This document shows, piece after piece, positions 50,986-59,217 of a DNA stretch of 64,000 nt (position 1 is the stretch's first letter; the number at the start of each line of letters is the position of its first letter). The DNA is from JBOHDX01 sp050700835. GTDB lineage: Bacteria > Actinomycetota > Actinomycetes > Propionibacteriales > Nocardioidaceae. A program made the position numbers and the translations under genes. The notes beneath the pieces are model-generated. The model was not told the origin of the DNA. It made no database searches and saw only the letters and a program-made list of their open reading frames with translations. The stretch spans positions 1 through 64,000 of the forward strand of contig JBOHDX010000054.1 of NCBI GenBank assembly GCA_050700835.1, in the 5' to 3' direction.

Positions 50986-51757
50986 GAGAGACCACCTTGT
51001 TGGTGAGAGTGCCGATCCCCTCGATGGTCACCGAGACCTCGGCACCGGGGAGCATCGGCCCGACGCCGTCCGGCGTGCCGGTGAGGATCACGTCGCCGGG
51101 GAGCAGCGTCATGAAGCTGGACACGTAGGCGACGAGGGTCGGCACGTCGAAGATCATCTGGCTGGTGCGTCCGTCTTGGACGGTGGCCCCGTCGAGCACC
51201 GTGGACACGGCGAGATCGGCTATGTCGAGATCGGTCTCGATCCACGGACCGAGCGGGCAGAACGAGTCGAACCCCTTGGCCCGCGCCCACTGTCCGTCTC
51301 GCTGCTGCAGGTCACGGGCGGTCACGTCGTTGCCGACCGTGTATCCGTGCACCACTTTGCCGACGTCCGCCGCCGCTACGTCGCGGCAGATGCGCCCGAT
51401 CACAACGGCGAGCTCGCCCTCGTAGTGCAGGTTCTCGGTTTGGGTGGGATAGACGATCGGGTCGTGCGGACCGATGACTGAGGTGTTGGGCTTGAGGAAC
51501 ACCAACGGTTCCTCGGGCACGTCGTTGCCCAGCTCGGCCGCGTGCGCTGCGTAGTTGCGTCCGATCCCGATCACCTTGCTGCGTGGCAGCACCGGGGCGA
51601 GCAGGCGTACCTCGTCCAGGGCGACCTTCTCCCCCGTGAGCTTGATCCCGGCGTACAACGGGTCGCCGGTGATGACCGCCAGCACCTCGGTGCCGGCGTC
51701 GTCGCCGACCAGGGCGAACCGGGGCTCGTCGTCGGTGGAGAATCTCGCGATGCGCAC
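50978..51757 (-). CDS. Fumarylacetoacetate hydrolase family protein
   Basis: 259-aa FAH-fold enzyme. The metal ligands appear in LHYEGELAVVIG (E-x-E) and VGNDVTARDLQ, and GIGRNYAAHAAEL and ILTGTPDGVGPM are family landmarks. The substrate is a beta-keto acid of unknown identity. It starts at a GTG 6 nt after a TAGGCT and heads the transcript with gltX, as in mycobacteria. Confidence 0.9.
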   Translation of the reverse strand: MRIARFSTDDEPRFALVGDDAGTEVLAVITGDPLYAGIKLTGEKVALDEVRLLAPVLPRSKVIGIGRNYAAHAAELGNDVPEEPLVFLKPNTSVIGPHDPIVYPTQTENLHYEGELAVVIGRICRDVAAADVGKVVHGYTVGNDVTARDLQQRDGQWARAKGFDSFCPLGPWIETDLDIADLAVSTVLDGATVQDGRTSQMIFDVPTLVAYVSSFMTLLPGDVILTGTPDGVGPMLPGAEVSVTIEGIGTLTNKVVSRD

Positions 51758-51763
51758 CCGAGG

Positions 51764-51769
51764 AGCCTA
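51764..51769 (-). promoter_or_regulatory. Candidate -10 element of the FAH-gltX unit (leaderless)
   Basis: TAGGCT on the minus strand, 6 nt before the GTG. Confidence 0.45.
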
Positions 51770-51839
51770 CCGACGGGCCCCGGCGCCGTGAGCCTGCGGC
51801 TGCCCCGTCGCAGTCACGGGCCCGGATCGAGCAGGCGAG

Positions 51840-53807
51840 TCAGCGGGTCATGTCGGCCAGTGCCGCCACGGTCCGCCAGTTGCGCGCGGTCCCTTGCTGG
51901 CCCAGCCGACGGCCGATGGCTGTCGGGGTCAGCTTGCTCGCGTGCACGCCCGTCTCGGTGTACGCGATGTAGAGCTCTCGGCCGTCGACGTGCACCTGCT
52001 CCCCGACCGAGTCGGCGAACTCGAGGATCGCCGCGGACTCCTCGTCCGTCACCGGGCGTTCGAGGAAGACGACCGCCACGAGCTTGGGTTGCGTGGCCGA
52101 CTCGTCCGGGAACGGGTCGAGCGCCAGCACCTTCGCCAGCTGGTCGGCCTTGCGCACGATCACGGGTACGTCGAGCCCGAACTCGGCACTGATCAGGTCG
52201 TGCATCGCGGTGGCCACGCCCGACTCGCTGCGATGCGACGATCCGGCGACGATGTTGCCGCTCTGGACGTAGGTCCGCACGTCCTCGAACCCGGCAGCGT
52301 CGAGCGCCTTGCGCAACGCCGGCATCGGCAGCTTGTTGTGACTGCCGAGGTTGACCGCCCTCAGCAAGGAGATCCACGTGGGCATGGGCGCAGGGTAGTC
52401 AGTCAACCGCCGGCCCCGTGAACCCGCTGCCTCAGGTCCGCCGACGTCGGCTCCGGCGGGCGAAGGGTGGGCGAACCTTTGGTGTTGCCGTGAGCGACGG
52501 TCTGGGTCGACACCTGGTCGCAGGACCTCAGGGTAGCCATTGCTGCCGAGTCGCACGGTCCAGTCCTGCTCGTGGACGAGATGGTGGTGAGCGGGACAGA
52601 GCAGGCAGCCGTCATGGACGCTCGTGGGTCCGCCGCTCGACCAGGGGCGCAAGTGGTGGGCCTCGCACCAGGCGGGTGGCCGATCGCACCCGGGGAAGAT
52701 ACAGCCGCGGTCGCGTCGAGCCAGGGCCAGGCGCTGGTAGCGGTCGTGAAGTCGTCTCGAGCGCCCGACGTCAAGGACGACGGAGTCACCGCCGAACACC
52801 ATCGGGATCAGGGCCGCGTTGCAGGCGAGACGACGGACCTGTGCGGCCGACATCCTGGCCCCCGTGGAGCAGGAGCCGGCACCCGCGGAGTCCGTCTGGG
52901 CCGCCAGCCAGTCGTAGTCAAGGTCGATCGTCAGGGTGGCCGCGACGCCACCAGCCTGTGGCAACCGGTCGGTCGGGAGGTGCTCGATGAGGTCACAGAA
53001 GGCTCGACCGAGCCGCTCCGGGTAGGTCAGCGGGCGTTCCTTCGTGCCGGGGTCAGGCCCGTCCGGGTCGGCGGTGTCCCGGCCCCCGCGACGGGGAGCA
53101 GACATGGCCTCGAGCACGGTGCTGAGCATGTCGGCTTGGGCATCCGGGATCACGAAGCCGCCGCGGGTGGTTCCGTCGCCGCGCCGCTGCATGCTCAACC
53201 AGGTCAGGGCTCGTGCGCGGCGCTCCTCGTCTCGCAGCGCGGCTTCCTCGCGGGCGTCGGCCTGGTCGCGAGCGATCACCTCAAAGATCCGCTTGCCGAG
53301 CCGGGCCAGCTCGGCCGGGCCCCAGTGCTGGGCTTGTTCGATCAGCCATGCCTCGGCGCGAACCCGATCGGTCGCGATCACGTCTGTCGGCAGGTCGGCC
53401 AGGACCCGACAGATCACCTGGGCCTGGTCGGCGTTGACCTCTCCGGCCGCGAGGGCGGTCCGTGTCGCGGTCGCGTCTCGGTCCAAGGCGGCGGCGAGCC
53501 GCACCAGCCGACCCGCCTCGCGCCGGTCGAGCCTGGCCCGGCCAGCGAACCATGCCGGAGTCGAGGTGGCTGGGTCGCGCTTGGCGAGGTCGCGACTGTG
53601 CGCGACGGCAACCAGCCGCAGTCGTAGCTCCGCTGCCTGCGCCACCACGCGGTCGGCTGACTCCAGCCCGGCCACGATTTCGGGGTCCGACAGCGACCAC
53701 AACGCCTGCTCCGCCTGTCCGGCCAACAGACCGGACACCTGCTCCAGGCACCATGCAACCGGGTGGGCCGCCATGGCCACCTCGTCGTCCCGCTGAACAC
53801 CGTCCAT
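51840..53807 (-). CDS. DUF222/HNH (13E12-type) protein running in frame into a DUF1697 domain
   Basis: 655 aa. The first 450 or so residues are a DUF222-HNH protein of the 13E12 repeat family, with RDRGCIFPGCDRPPAWCEAHH and LCPAHHHLVHEQDW giving the CxxC/HNH site. After a short tail the frame continues into PTWISLLRAVNLGSHNKLPM, a complete DUF1697 domain ending at 51840. An ATG at 52383-52385, preceded by TACCCT 6 nt upstream, could start DUF1697 (181 aa) on its own. Starts at 53807 (leaderless) or 53774 (GAGGT upstream) are both possible. The nuclease role is family inference. Confidence 0.8.
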   Translation of the reverse strand: MDGVQRDDEVAMAAHPVAWCLEQVSGLLAGQAEQALWSLSDPEIVAGLESADRVVAQAAELRLRLVAVAHSRDLAKRDPATSTPAWFAGRARLDRREAGRLVRLAAALDRDATATRTALAAGEVNADQAQVICRVLADLPTDVIATDRVRAEAWLIEQAQHWGPAELARLGKRIFEVIARDQADAREEAALRDEERRARALTWLSMQRRGDGTTRGGFVIPDAQADMLSTVLEAMSAPRRGGRDTADPDGPDPGTKERPLTYPERLGRAFCDLIEHLPTDRLPQAGGVAATLTIDLDYDWLAAQTDSAGAGSCSTGARMSAAQVRRLACNAALIPMVFGGDSVVLDVGRSRRLHDRYQRLALARRDRGCIFPGCDRPPAWCEAHHLRPWSSGGPTSVHDGCLLCPAHHHLVHEQDWTVRLGSNGYPEVLRPGVDPDRRSRQHQRFAHPSPAGADVGGPEAAGSRGRRLTDYPAPMPTWISLLRAVNLGSHNKLPMPALRKALDAAGFEDVRTYVQSGNIVAGSSHRSESGVATAMHDLISAEFGLDVPVIVRKADQLAKVLALDPFPDESATQPKLVAVVFLERPVTDEESAAILEFADSVGEQVHVDGRELYIAYTETGVHASKLTPTAIGRRLGQQGTARNWRTVAALADMTR

Positions 53808-53814
53808 ACTCAGC

Positions 53815-53820
53815 ACACTA
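53815..53820 (-). promoter_or_regulatory. Candidate -10 element of the HNH gene (leaderless)
   Basis: TAGTGT on the minus strand, 7 nt before the ATG at 53807. Confidence 0.35.
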
Positions 53821-53907
53821 GGAGCCGATCGCTGCAATCGGGCACATGTTCGATCAGGTGTGGATGCCCGTGCGCCTGCGACCTTCCAGTATCGGACCTG
53901 TCCGCCT

Positions 53908-55506
53908 TCAGTCCCGCGAGATGCCGTGACGTCTCAGCCCGAACGTCACGGCGTCACGCAACGCCTCCCACGAGGCCTCGACGATGTTGTGCCCGACGCC
54001 CACCGTCACCCACGCATCGGTCCCATCCGTCGTCTCGATCAGGACGCGGATGATCGCGTCCGTGCCGTGCCCCTGGTCGAGGATCCGGACTCGGTAGTCG
54101 ATCAGCTCGAACCGCGACACCGCCGGATAGACCTGCGCGAGGGCCTGACGGAGTGCGTGGTCGAGCGCGTTGACGGGGCCGTTCCCCTCCCCAGTGACGA
54201 CGATGCGGCCGGCTGCGGTGGAGAGCTTGAGGGTGGCCTCTGACAAGGCCTCCTCACCCGGCCGTGGGTTCGACTCGGTGATGACCCGCCACGACTCGAC
54301 GTCGAAGTACGACGGGCGCTCGCCGTCGATGGCCTCGACCAGCAAGAGCTCGAAGGACGCGTCGGCGGCCTCGAAGGTGTAGCCCTGCTGCTCCTTGGTC
54401 TTGACCTGGTGGGCGACCCGGCCGACCAGTGCTCCGTCACGGGTCAGGTCGAAGCCGAGCTCCTTGCCCTTGAGCTCGATGCTGGCGCGCCCGGCCATCT
54501 CCGAGACGAGCAACCGCATGTCGTTGCCCACGTCGGTGGGAGCGGTGTGCTGGTAGAGGTCGGGGTCGACACGGATCGCGCTGGCATGCAACCCGGCCTT
54601 GTGCGCGAACGCCGAGACCCCGACGTACGGCTGACGCGACGAGGGGGGCACGTTCGTCACTTCCGCGACCGCGTGCGCGATCCGAGTGGCGTCGCGAAGG
54701 CTTCCGGTCGGCAGGACGGACCTGGCCTGCTTCAGCTCGAGGTTTGCGACGACCGCGACGAGGTCGGCGTTGCCGGTACGTTCGCCGTAGCCGTTGAGGG
54801 TTCCTTGGACATGGGTGGCGCCGACACCGACCGCGGCGAGGGTGTTGGCCACCGCACAACCGGTGTCGTTGTGGCAGTGGATGCCGAGCCTTGCCCCGGT
54901 CTCCGTGAGAACGTCGCCGACAACATCAGCGACCTCCGGTGGCAGCATCCCGCCGTTGGTGTCGCAGAGCGCGACGACCTCGGCACCTGCCTCGGCAGCG
55001 GTGCGTACGACCTCGAGCGCGTAGTCACGGTTGTCGCGGTAGCCGTCGAAGAAGTGCTCTGCGTCGAGAAAGACCCGCTGACCGTGGGACCGCAGGTGGT
55101 CGACGGTGTCGCGGATCATCGCGAGGTTCTCGCCCAGCGTCGTGCGCAACGCGAGCTCGACGTGGCGGTCGTGACTCTTTGCCACCAGGGTGACGACGCT
55201 GGCGCCGGAGTCACGGAGCGCGGCCACGAGAGGGTCGTCGCCCGCGTGCACCCCTGCGCGCCTGGTCGCACCGAACGCGGCCAGCGTCGCGTGGCGCAGG
55301 ACGAGGTCGGTGCGCGCGCGGGCGAAGAACTCCGTGTCCTTGGGGTTGGAACCCGGCCAGCCGCCCTCGATGAATCCGACCCCGAGGTCGTCAAGATGCC
55401 GCGCGATGCTCAGCTTGTCGGCCACCGATAGGTTCAGGCCCTCCTGCTGGGCGCCATCGCGCAGCGTCGTGTCGTACACGTGGAACGCGCTGTCCGGGTT
55501 CGTCAT
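53908..55506 (-). CDS. cimA: (R)-citramalate synthase
   Basis: Condenses acetyl-CoA and pyruvate to citramalate, an isoleucine route bypassing threonine. 532 aa. DTTLRDGAQQEGLNLSVADK and the HMGL-like barrel with HCHNDTGCAVANTLA and NGYGERTGNADL, then the LeuA-type regulatory domain from about residue 390 ending FGLRRHGISRD. CimA rather than LeuA is indicated by GGWPGSNPKDTEFF. A leader peptide and attenuator precede it, consistent with amino-acid control. Confidence 0.93.
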   Translation of the reverse strand: MTNPDSAFHVYDTTLRDGAQQEGLNLSVADKLSIARHLDDLGVGFIEGGWPGSNPKDTEFFARARTDLVLRHATLAAFGATRRAGVHAGDDPLVAALRDSGASVVTLVAKSHDRHVELALRTTLGENLAMIRDTVDHLRSHGQRVFLDAEHFFDGYRDNRDYALEVVRTAAEAGAEVVALCDTNGGMLPPEVADVVGDVLTETGARLGIHCHNDTGCAVANTLAAVGVGATHVQGTLNGYGERTGNADLVAVVANLELKQARSVLPTGSLRDATRIAHAVAEVTNVPPSSRQPYVGVSAFAHKAGLHASAIRVDPDLYQHTAPTDVGNDMRLLVSEMAGRASIELKGKELGFDLTRDGALVGRVAHQVKTKEQQGYTFEAADASFELLLVEAIDGERPSYFDVESWRVITESNPRPGEEALSEATLKLSTAAGRIVVTGEGNGPVNALDHALRQALAQVYPAVSRFELIDYRVRILDQGHGTDAIIRVLIETTDGTDAWVTVGVGHNIVEASWEALRDAVTFGLRRHGISRD

Positions 55507-55539
55507 CGGCCGTCCTCGAGATTGGTGTGGGCAAACAAA

Positions 55540-55565
55540 AGACCTCCCGTGGGTACGAGAGGTCT
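55540..55565 (-). terminator. Terminator/attenuator hairpin in the cimA leader
   Basis: Minus-strand RNA AGACCTC-N12-GAGGTCT followed by TTTTGTTTG: a 7-bp stem and a U-rich tail, ending 34 nt before the cimA ATG. Confidence 0.8.
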
Positions 55566-55609
55566 GCGCGCCTGGACTGACTGCGATGGGCTAGTCGGTC
55601 CTGGCGCGC
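55566..55609 (-). promoter_or_regulatory. Upstream (1:2) hairpin of the cimA attenuator
   Basis: GCGCGCC/GGCGCGC, GGAC/GTCC and GACT/AGTC pair in order, with single mismatches between (55566-55582 with 55593-55609). It abuts the terminator hairpin and overlaps the last codons of the leader peptide. Confidence 0.7.
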
Positions 55610-55638
55610 CGTCGAATGATCGTGTGCTGCGTCGTCAC
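55591..55638 (-). CDS. cimA leader peptide (candidate)
   Basis: A 15-codon ORF, GTG start, reading MTTQHTIIRRRARTD. Two adjacent Ile codons (ATC ATT) are followed by Arg codons and the ORF ends inside the first hairpin, the classical layout for amino-acid-sensing attenuation. Ile fits CimA's pathway. No strong SD is visible. Confidence 0.6.
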   Translation of the reverse strand: MTTQHTIIRRRARTD

Positions 55639-55709
55639 CGCACCAGTCTGGCCACGGGCGACCAGCAGCCGCTAGCCGGTCTCACTACTCGGTCAGGCCG
55701 GCAGGTGGT

Positions 55710-55715
55710 TAGCCT
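55710..55715 (+). promoter_or_regulatory. Candidate -10 element of the pentapeptide gene (leaderless)
   Basis: TAGCCT, 6 nt before the GTG at 55722. Confidence 0.45.
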
Positions 55716-55721
55716 GCGCGC

Positions 55722-56420
55722 GTGAGCACTCCCCTGGAGCCGCACCGCCCGCGTCTTTCCGTTCGGTTGACCGCCGCGTCGATCCCGGACCACGACATCA
55801 CGGACGACGCCGTGCTCAGCGGAGTTGACTACGCCGGCGTCGACCTGTCGGGGCGGCGTGCCGAGCTGCTCGACGTCGAGGGCTGCCGATTTCGCGACGT
55901 ACGCCTGGGCGACGGCCGGTGGCGTCGCGCGACCCTCTCCGACTCGGTCCTGGAGTCCTGCGATCTGGCCAACCTCGAGCTGGTCGACTCCGGCACCCAG
56001 CGGGTCCGGATCGGCGGCTCCCGCCTGACCGGTCTCGTCGCCAGTGGCTGCTCCGTCAACAACACCGCGATCGTCGACGGGATCGCAGACCTCTCCAACT
56101 GGCGGTTCGCGAAGCTCGACCGCGTCGTGTTCGACGGCTGCCGGCTGATCGCCGCGGACTTCACCAGCTCCACGCTGACCAACGTGACGTTCGTCGACTG
56201 CGACCTGTCGGGTGCGGACATGACGCAGGTTGGCGTCAAGGGCGTCCGGATCAGCCGCTGCACGCTCACCGGACTGCGCGGAGTCGCCTCGCTGAGCGGA
56301 GCGAGCATCGATCCGTTGAACCTGCTGGATCTGACTCTCGACCTGGCCGCCGCCCTCGGCATCACCATCGAGGTCACCGAGGGTGCCGAGGCCGAGCATC
56401 CGACGTCCGGCCGGGCGTAG
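55722..56420 (+). CDS. Pentapeptide-repeat protein
   Basis: 232 aa with stacked pentapeptide-like turns (DLSGRRAELLDVEGC, LESCDLANLELVDS, CDLSGADMTQV), forming a right-handed quadrilateral helix. Some members protect gyrase from quinolones, but most have no known role; nothing here marks the former. GTG start with a -10 just upstream. Divergent from cimA and convergent with ilvE. Confidence 0.85.
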   Translation: MSTPLEPHRPRLSVRLTAASIPDHDITDDAVLSGVDYAGVDLSGRRAELLDVEGCRFRDVRLGDGRWRRATLSDSVLESCDLANLELVDSGTQRVRIGGSRLTGLVASGCSVNNTAIVDGIADLSNWRFAKLDRVVFDGCRLIAADFTSSTLTNVTFVDCDLSGADMTQVGVKGVRISRCTLTGLRGVASLSGASIDPLNLLDLTLDLAAALGITIEVTEGAEAEHPTSGRA

Positions 56421-56454
56421 CAGTCGTCCGGCGTCGTCCTTGGGGCGCGGACGG

Positions 56455-57543
56455 TCAGGCGACCCGGTGCATCCAGCCGAAGTCGTGCGCGGCCCGGCCG
56501 TACTGGATGTCGAGCAGCCGGCGGCGGATCGACGCGGTCACGGGACCGGGCTCGTCGTCGCCGTGTGCCTCGCCGCCGTTCCACCGGACCGAGCCGACCG
56601 CGGTCACGACCGCAGCGGTGCCGCACGCGAAGACCTCAGCGATCCGGCCGGAGGCGACTCCGTCGCGCCACTCGTCGGCGGCCACCCGTCGCTCGTCGAC
56701 CTTGTGACCGAGGTCGGCGGCGATCGTCAGCACGGAGTCGCGGGTGATGCCCTCGAGGATCGAGCCGGTCAGAGCGGGCGTGACAACGGTCCCGTCCTCC
56801 AGGACGAAGAAGATGTTCATGCCACCGAGCTCCTCGACCCACCGGTGCTCGCTGGCGTCGACGAACACGACCTGGTCGCAGCCGTGTTCGGACGCCTCTC
56901 GCTGGGCGATAAGGCTGGCCGCGTAGTTGCCGCCGCACTTGGCTGACCCGGTGCCTCCGGCGCCTGCGCGCGAGTAGTGCTCCGACAACCAGATGGAGAC
57001 GGGCGCTGGTCCGCGGGAGAAGTACGCCCCGGCCGGAGACGCGATGACGCCGAACGTGACGTGCTTGCTTGGTCGCACGCCGAGGAACACCTCCGAGGCG
57101 TACATGAACGGTCGCACGTACAAGCTCATCTCGGCGCCGGTGGGGATCCAGGGACGGTCGGTGGTCAGCAGCGCGTCGATCGCGTCGACGAAGGTGTCCT
57201 CAGGCAGCGATGGGAGTGCGAGCCGGGCCGCCGAACGTTGGAAACGGGCGGCGTTGGCCCGTGGCCGGAACGTCCACACCGAGCCGTCGTCGTGGGCGTA
57301 CGCCTTGAGCCCTTCGAAGATCTCCTGCGCGTAGTGCAGGACGGCGGTGGCCGGATCGAGGGACAACGGGCCGTAGGCCTGAACCCGCAGGTCGTGCCAG
57401 CCGGCGTCCGGGGTCCATTCACCCAGCACCATGTGGTCGGTGAAGTACTTGCCGAAGCCAGGTGCCTGCAGGATCTCGGTCCGTCGCTGTGCCGGGGTCG
57501 GCGTCGGGTTCGGCTCGATCCGGATCTGTGGGCTCGACGTCAT
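56455..57543 (-). CDS. ilvE: Branched-chain amino acid aminotransferase
   Basis: Final transamination to Leu, Ile and Val. 362 aa fold-type IV PLP enzyme. YAQEIFEGLKAYAHDDGSVW, GTGSAKCGGNYAASLIAQ with the PLP lysine, VEELGGMNIFFV and TPALTGSILEGITRDSVL. ATG at 57541-57543 used; a GTG three codons earlier is possible. Downstream of leuB by 73 bp. Confidence 0.95.
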   Translation of the reverse strand: MTSSPQIRIEPNPTPTPAQRRTEILQAPGFGKYFTDHMVLGEWTPDAGWHDLRVQAYGPLSLDPATAVLHYAQEIFEGLKAYAHDDGSVWTFRPRANAARFQRSAARLALPSLPEDTFVDAIDALLTTDRPWIPTGAEMSLYVRPFMYASEVFLGVRPSKHVTFGVIASPAGAYFSRGPAPVSIWLSEHYSRAGAGGTGSAKCGGNYAASLIAQREASEHGCDQVVFVDASEHRWVEELGGMNIFFVLEDGTVVTPALTGSILEGITRDSVLTIAADLGHKVDERRVAADEWRDGVASGRIAEVFACGTAAVVTAVGSVRWNGGEAHGDDEPGPVTASIRRRLLDIQYGRAAHDFGWMHRVA

Positions 57544-57616
57544 AGGTCGCACGGTAGCGCCCCGTCACACCGGTTGCGTGCGAGGTCACGGCAGTCCGGG
57601 GCGGGGGACCGACGGG

Positions 57617-58696
57617 TCAGCGCCGGAGGGTGGGTACGCCGCCGACGGCCCGCGCGGCGATCGCGTCGCCGATCTCGGGTGTGGAGCGCAGGGCGCCGCC
57701 GCGTTCGGCAAGGTCTGCCGACACGGCCTCCGTGACCTGGCCGGCCGCCTTGTCCAGACCGAGGTGCTCCAGGAGCATCGACGCCGACAGGATCGCCGCC
57801 GTCGGGTCGGCCCTGCCCTGTCCTGCGATGTCCGGAGCGGACCCGTGCACCGGCTCGAACATGCTTGGAGCATCGCCCTCGGGGTTGATGTTGGCACTGG
57901 CGCCGAGGCCGATGCCGCCACTGATCGCCGCCGCGAGGTCGGTCAGGATGTCGCCGAACAGGTTGTCGGTGACGATCACGTCGAACCGCGACGGATCGGT
58001 GGCCAGGAAGATGGTGGCGGCGTCGACGTGCAGGTAGTCGACGTGTACGCCCGGGTGCTGCGCCCCAACCTCGGCGACGACCCGCGACCACAGTCCGCCG
58101 GCGTGTACGAGCACGTTGGTCTTGTGCACCCAGGTGAGGCGCTTGCGTGGGCGCCTGCCGGCGCGTTGGAACGCGTCCCGCACGACCCGCTCGACGCCGT
58201 GCGCAGTGTTGAGGCTGACCTCCGTCGCCACCTCGTGGCGTGTGCCGGCGCGCAGCCGACCGCCGTTGCCGGCGTAGGGGCCCTCGGTGCCTTCCCGCAC
58301 GACGAGGAAGTCCACGTCTCCAGGGGCCGCCAACGGTGAGACCACGCCGGGATAGATCCTGCAGGGCCGCAGGTTGACGTACTGGTCGAGCTCGAAACGC
58401 AACCGCAACAGCAGCCCGCGCTCGATCAGCCCGGGCGGCAGCGCCGGGTCACCGGGGCGGCCGCCGACCGCGCCGAGCAGGATCGCGTCATGCCCACGGA
58501 GCTCGTCGAGCACTGTGTCGGGCAGGACCTCCCCGGTCGCGAGGTAGTGCCCGGCGCCCAGGTCGTAGTCGGTGCAGGCGAAGGAGACGCCGTGCGCCGG
58601 CGCCACCGCCGCCATCACCTTGACCGCCTCGCGGGTCACCTCCGGCCCGATGCCGTCGCCGCCGATGACTGCGATCGAGTAGCTTCGCTCACTCAC
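57617..58696 (-). CDS. leuB: 3-isopropylmalate dehydrogenase
   Basis: Third step of leucine synthesis. 359 aa of the actinobacterial form. IAVIGGDGIGPEVTREAVKV, FLVVREGTEGPYAGNGG, VTDNLFGDILTDLAAAISGG and FEPVHGSAPDIAGQGRADP are all present. Confidence 0.95.
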   Translation of the reverse strand: MSERSYSIAVIGGDGIGPEVTREAVKVMAAVAPAHGVSFACTDYDLGAGHYLATGEVLPDTVLDELRGHDAILLGAVGGRPGDPALPPGLIERGLLLRLRFELDQYVNLRPCRIYPGVVSPLAAPGDVDFLVVREGTEGPYAGNGGRLRAGTRHEVATEVSLNTAHGVERVVRDAFQRAGRRPRKRLTWVHKTNVLVHAGGLWSRVVAEVGAQHPGVHVDYLHVDAATIFLATDPSRFDVIVTDNLFGDILTDLAAAISGGIGLGASANINPEGDAPSMFEPVHGSAPDIAGQGRADPTAAILSASMLLEHLGLDKAAGQVTEAVSADLAERGGALRSTPEIGDAIAARAVGGVPTLRR

Positions 58697-58719
58697 GCGG
58701 GCACCCTAGCCACGCGTAC

Positions 58720-58836
58720 TCAGTTGTCGTCCGGGCGCTCGCCGCCGTTGTCACGCAGGTCCAGGGCCGTCTGCACGGCCTCCTGCGCTTCGTCACGGTG
58801 CTGGCCTGGCCCCCACTCGGGGTACATGTCGTACAT
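58720..58836 (-). CDS. Small conserved-looking protein between serA and leuB
   Basis: 38 aa starting MYDMYPEWGPGQHRDEAQEA. The ATG has AGGAGAC upstream at proper spacing, and the sequence is hydrophilic. No family recognised. Its SD and position 23 bp before leuB argue it is translated. Confidence 0.55.
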   Translation of the reverse strand: MYDMYPEWGPGQHRDEAQEAVQTALDLRDNGGERPDDN

Positions 58837-59217
58837 CGTTGTCTCCTGTTCGCGATCGGTCTGGTGTGCTCGGATGCCTTGCTGGACGGCCTTGCGGTGG
58901 GGCCGGTGGGCCCGGCCAGGAGTCCGGCTCGGCAACCAGGTCACGCTGACGGATCGCGTCAGAAGTGATCGATGGGTGCGGGGATGTACCTGCGGTCTGC
59001 GGTGTCGCATCCCTGCTGCGGAACTCATGGCCAACGCCGAACTCCGCGGAGGGGATGGCCCTAAGAGGCCCCGCCGCGGCGAGCAAGGATGACTACGAAC
59101 TTCCGCATGATGGTGCAACGGTACGACCGCGCACCTATCTCTGTCCGGCAATTAGGCCCCGCGTCTCGGATCATGGGATGTCTCGTGCACCAGTCGGGCT
59201 GTGCCAGACTCCGAAGG
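58837..59217. other. Divergent intergenic region between the 38-aa gene and the methyltransferase
   Basis: 381 bp without a convincing gene. Overlapping frames on either strand have no family features. CAGACT 7 nt before the GTG at 59218 may be a -10 for a leaderless methyltransferase mRNA. Nothing else was identified. Confidence 0.4.

Noticed and set aside
51840..53807. Homing endonuclease or mobile element
   Set aside because: 13E12-type DUF222/HNH genes are common, chromosomally fixed actinobacterial genes; no intein, intron or inverted repeat is seen.
55507..55640. T-box riboswitch upstream of cimA
   Set aside because: No T-box sequence or stem I arrangement was found, and a short Ile-containing leader ORF explains the structure better.
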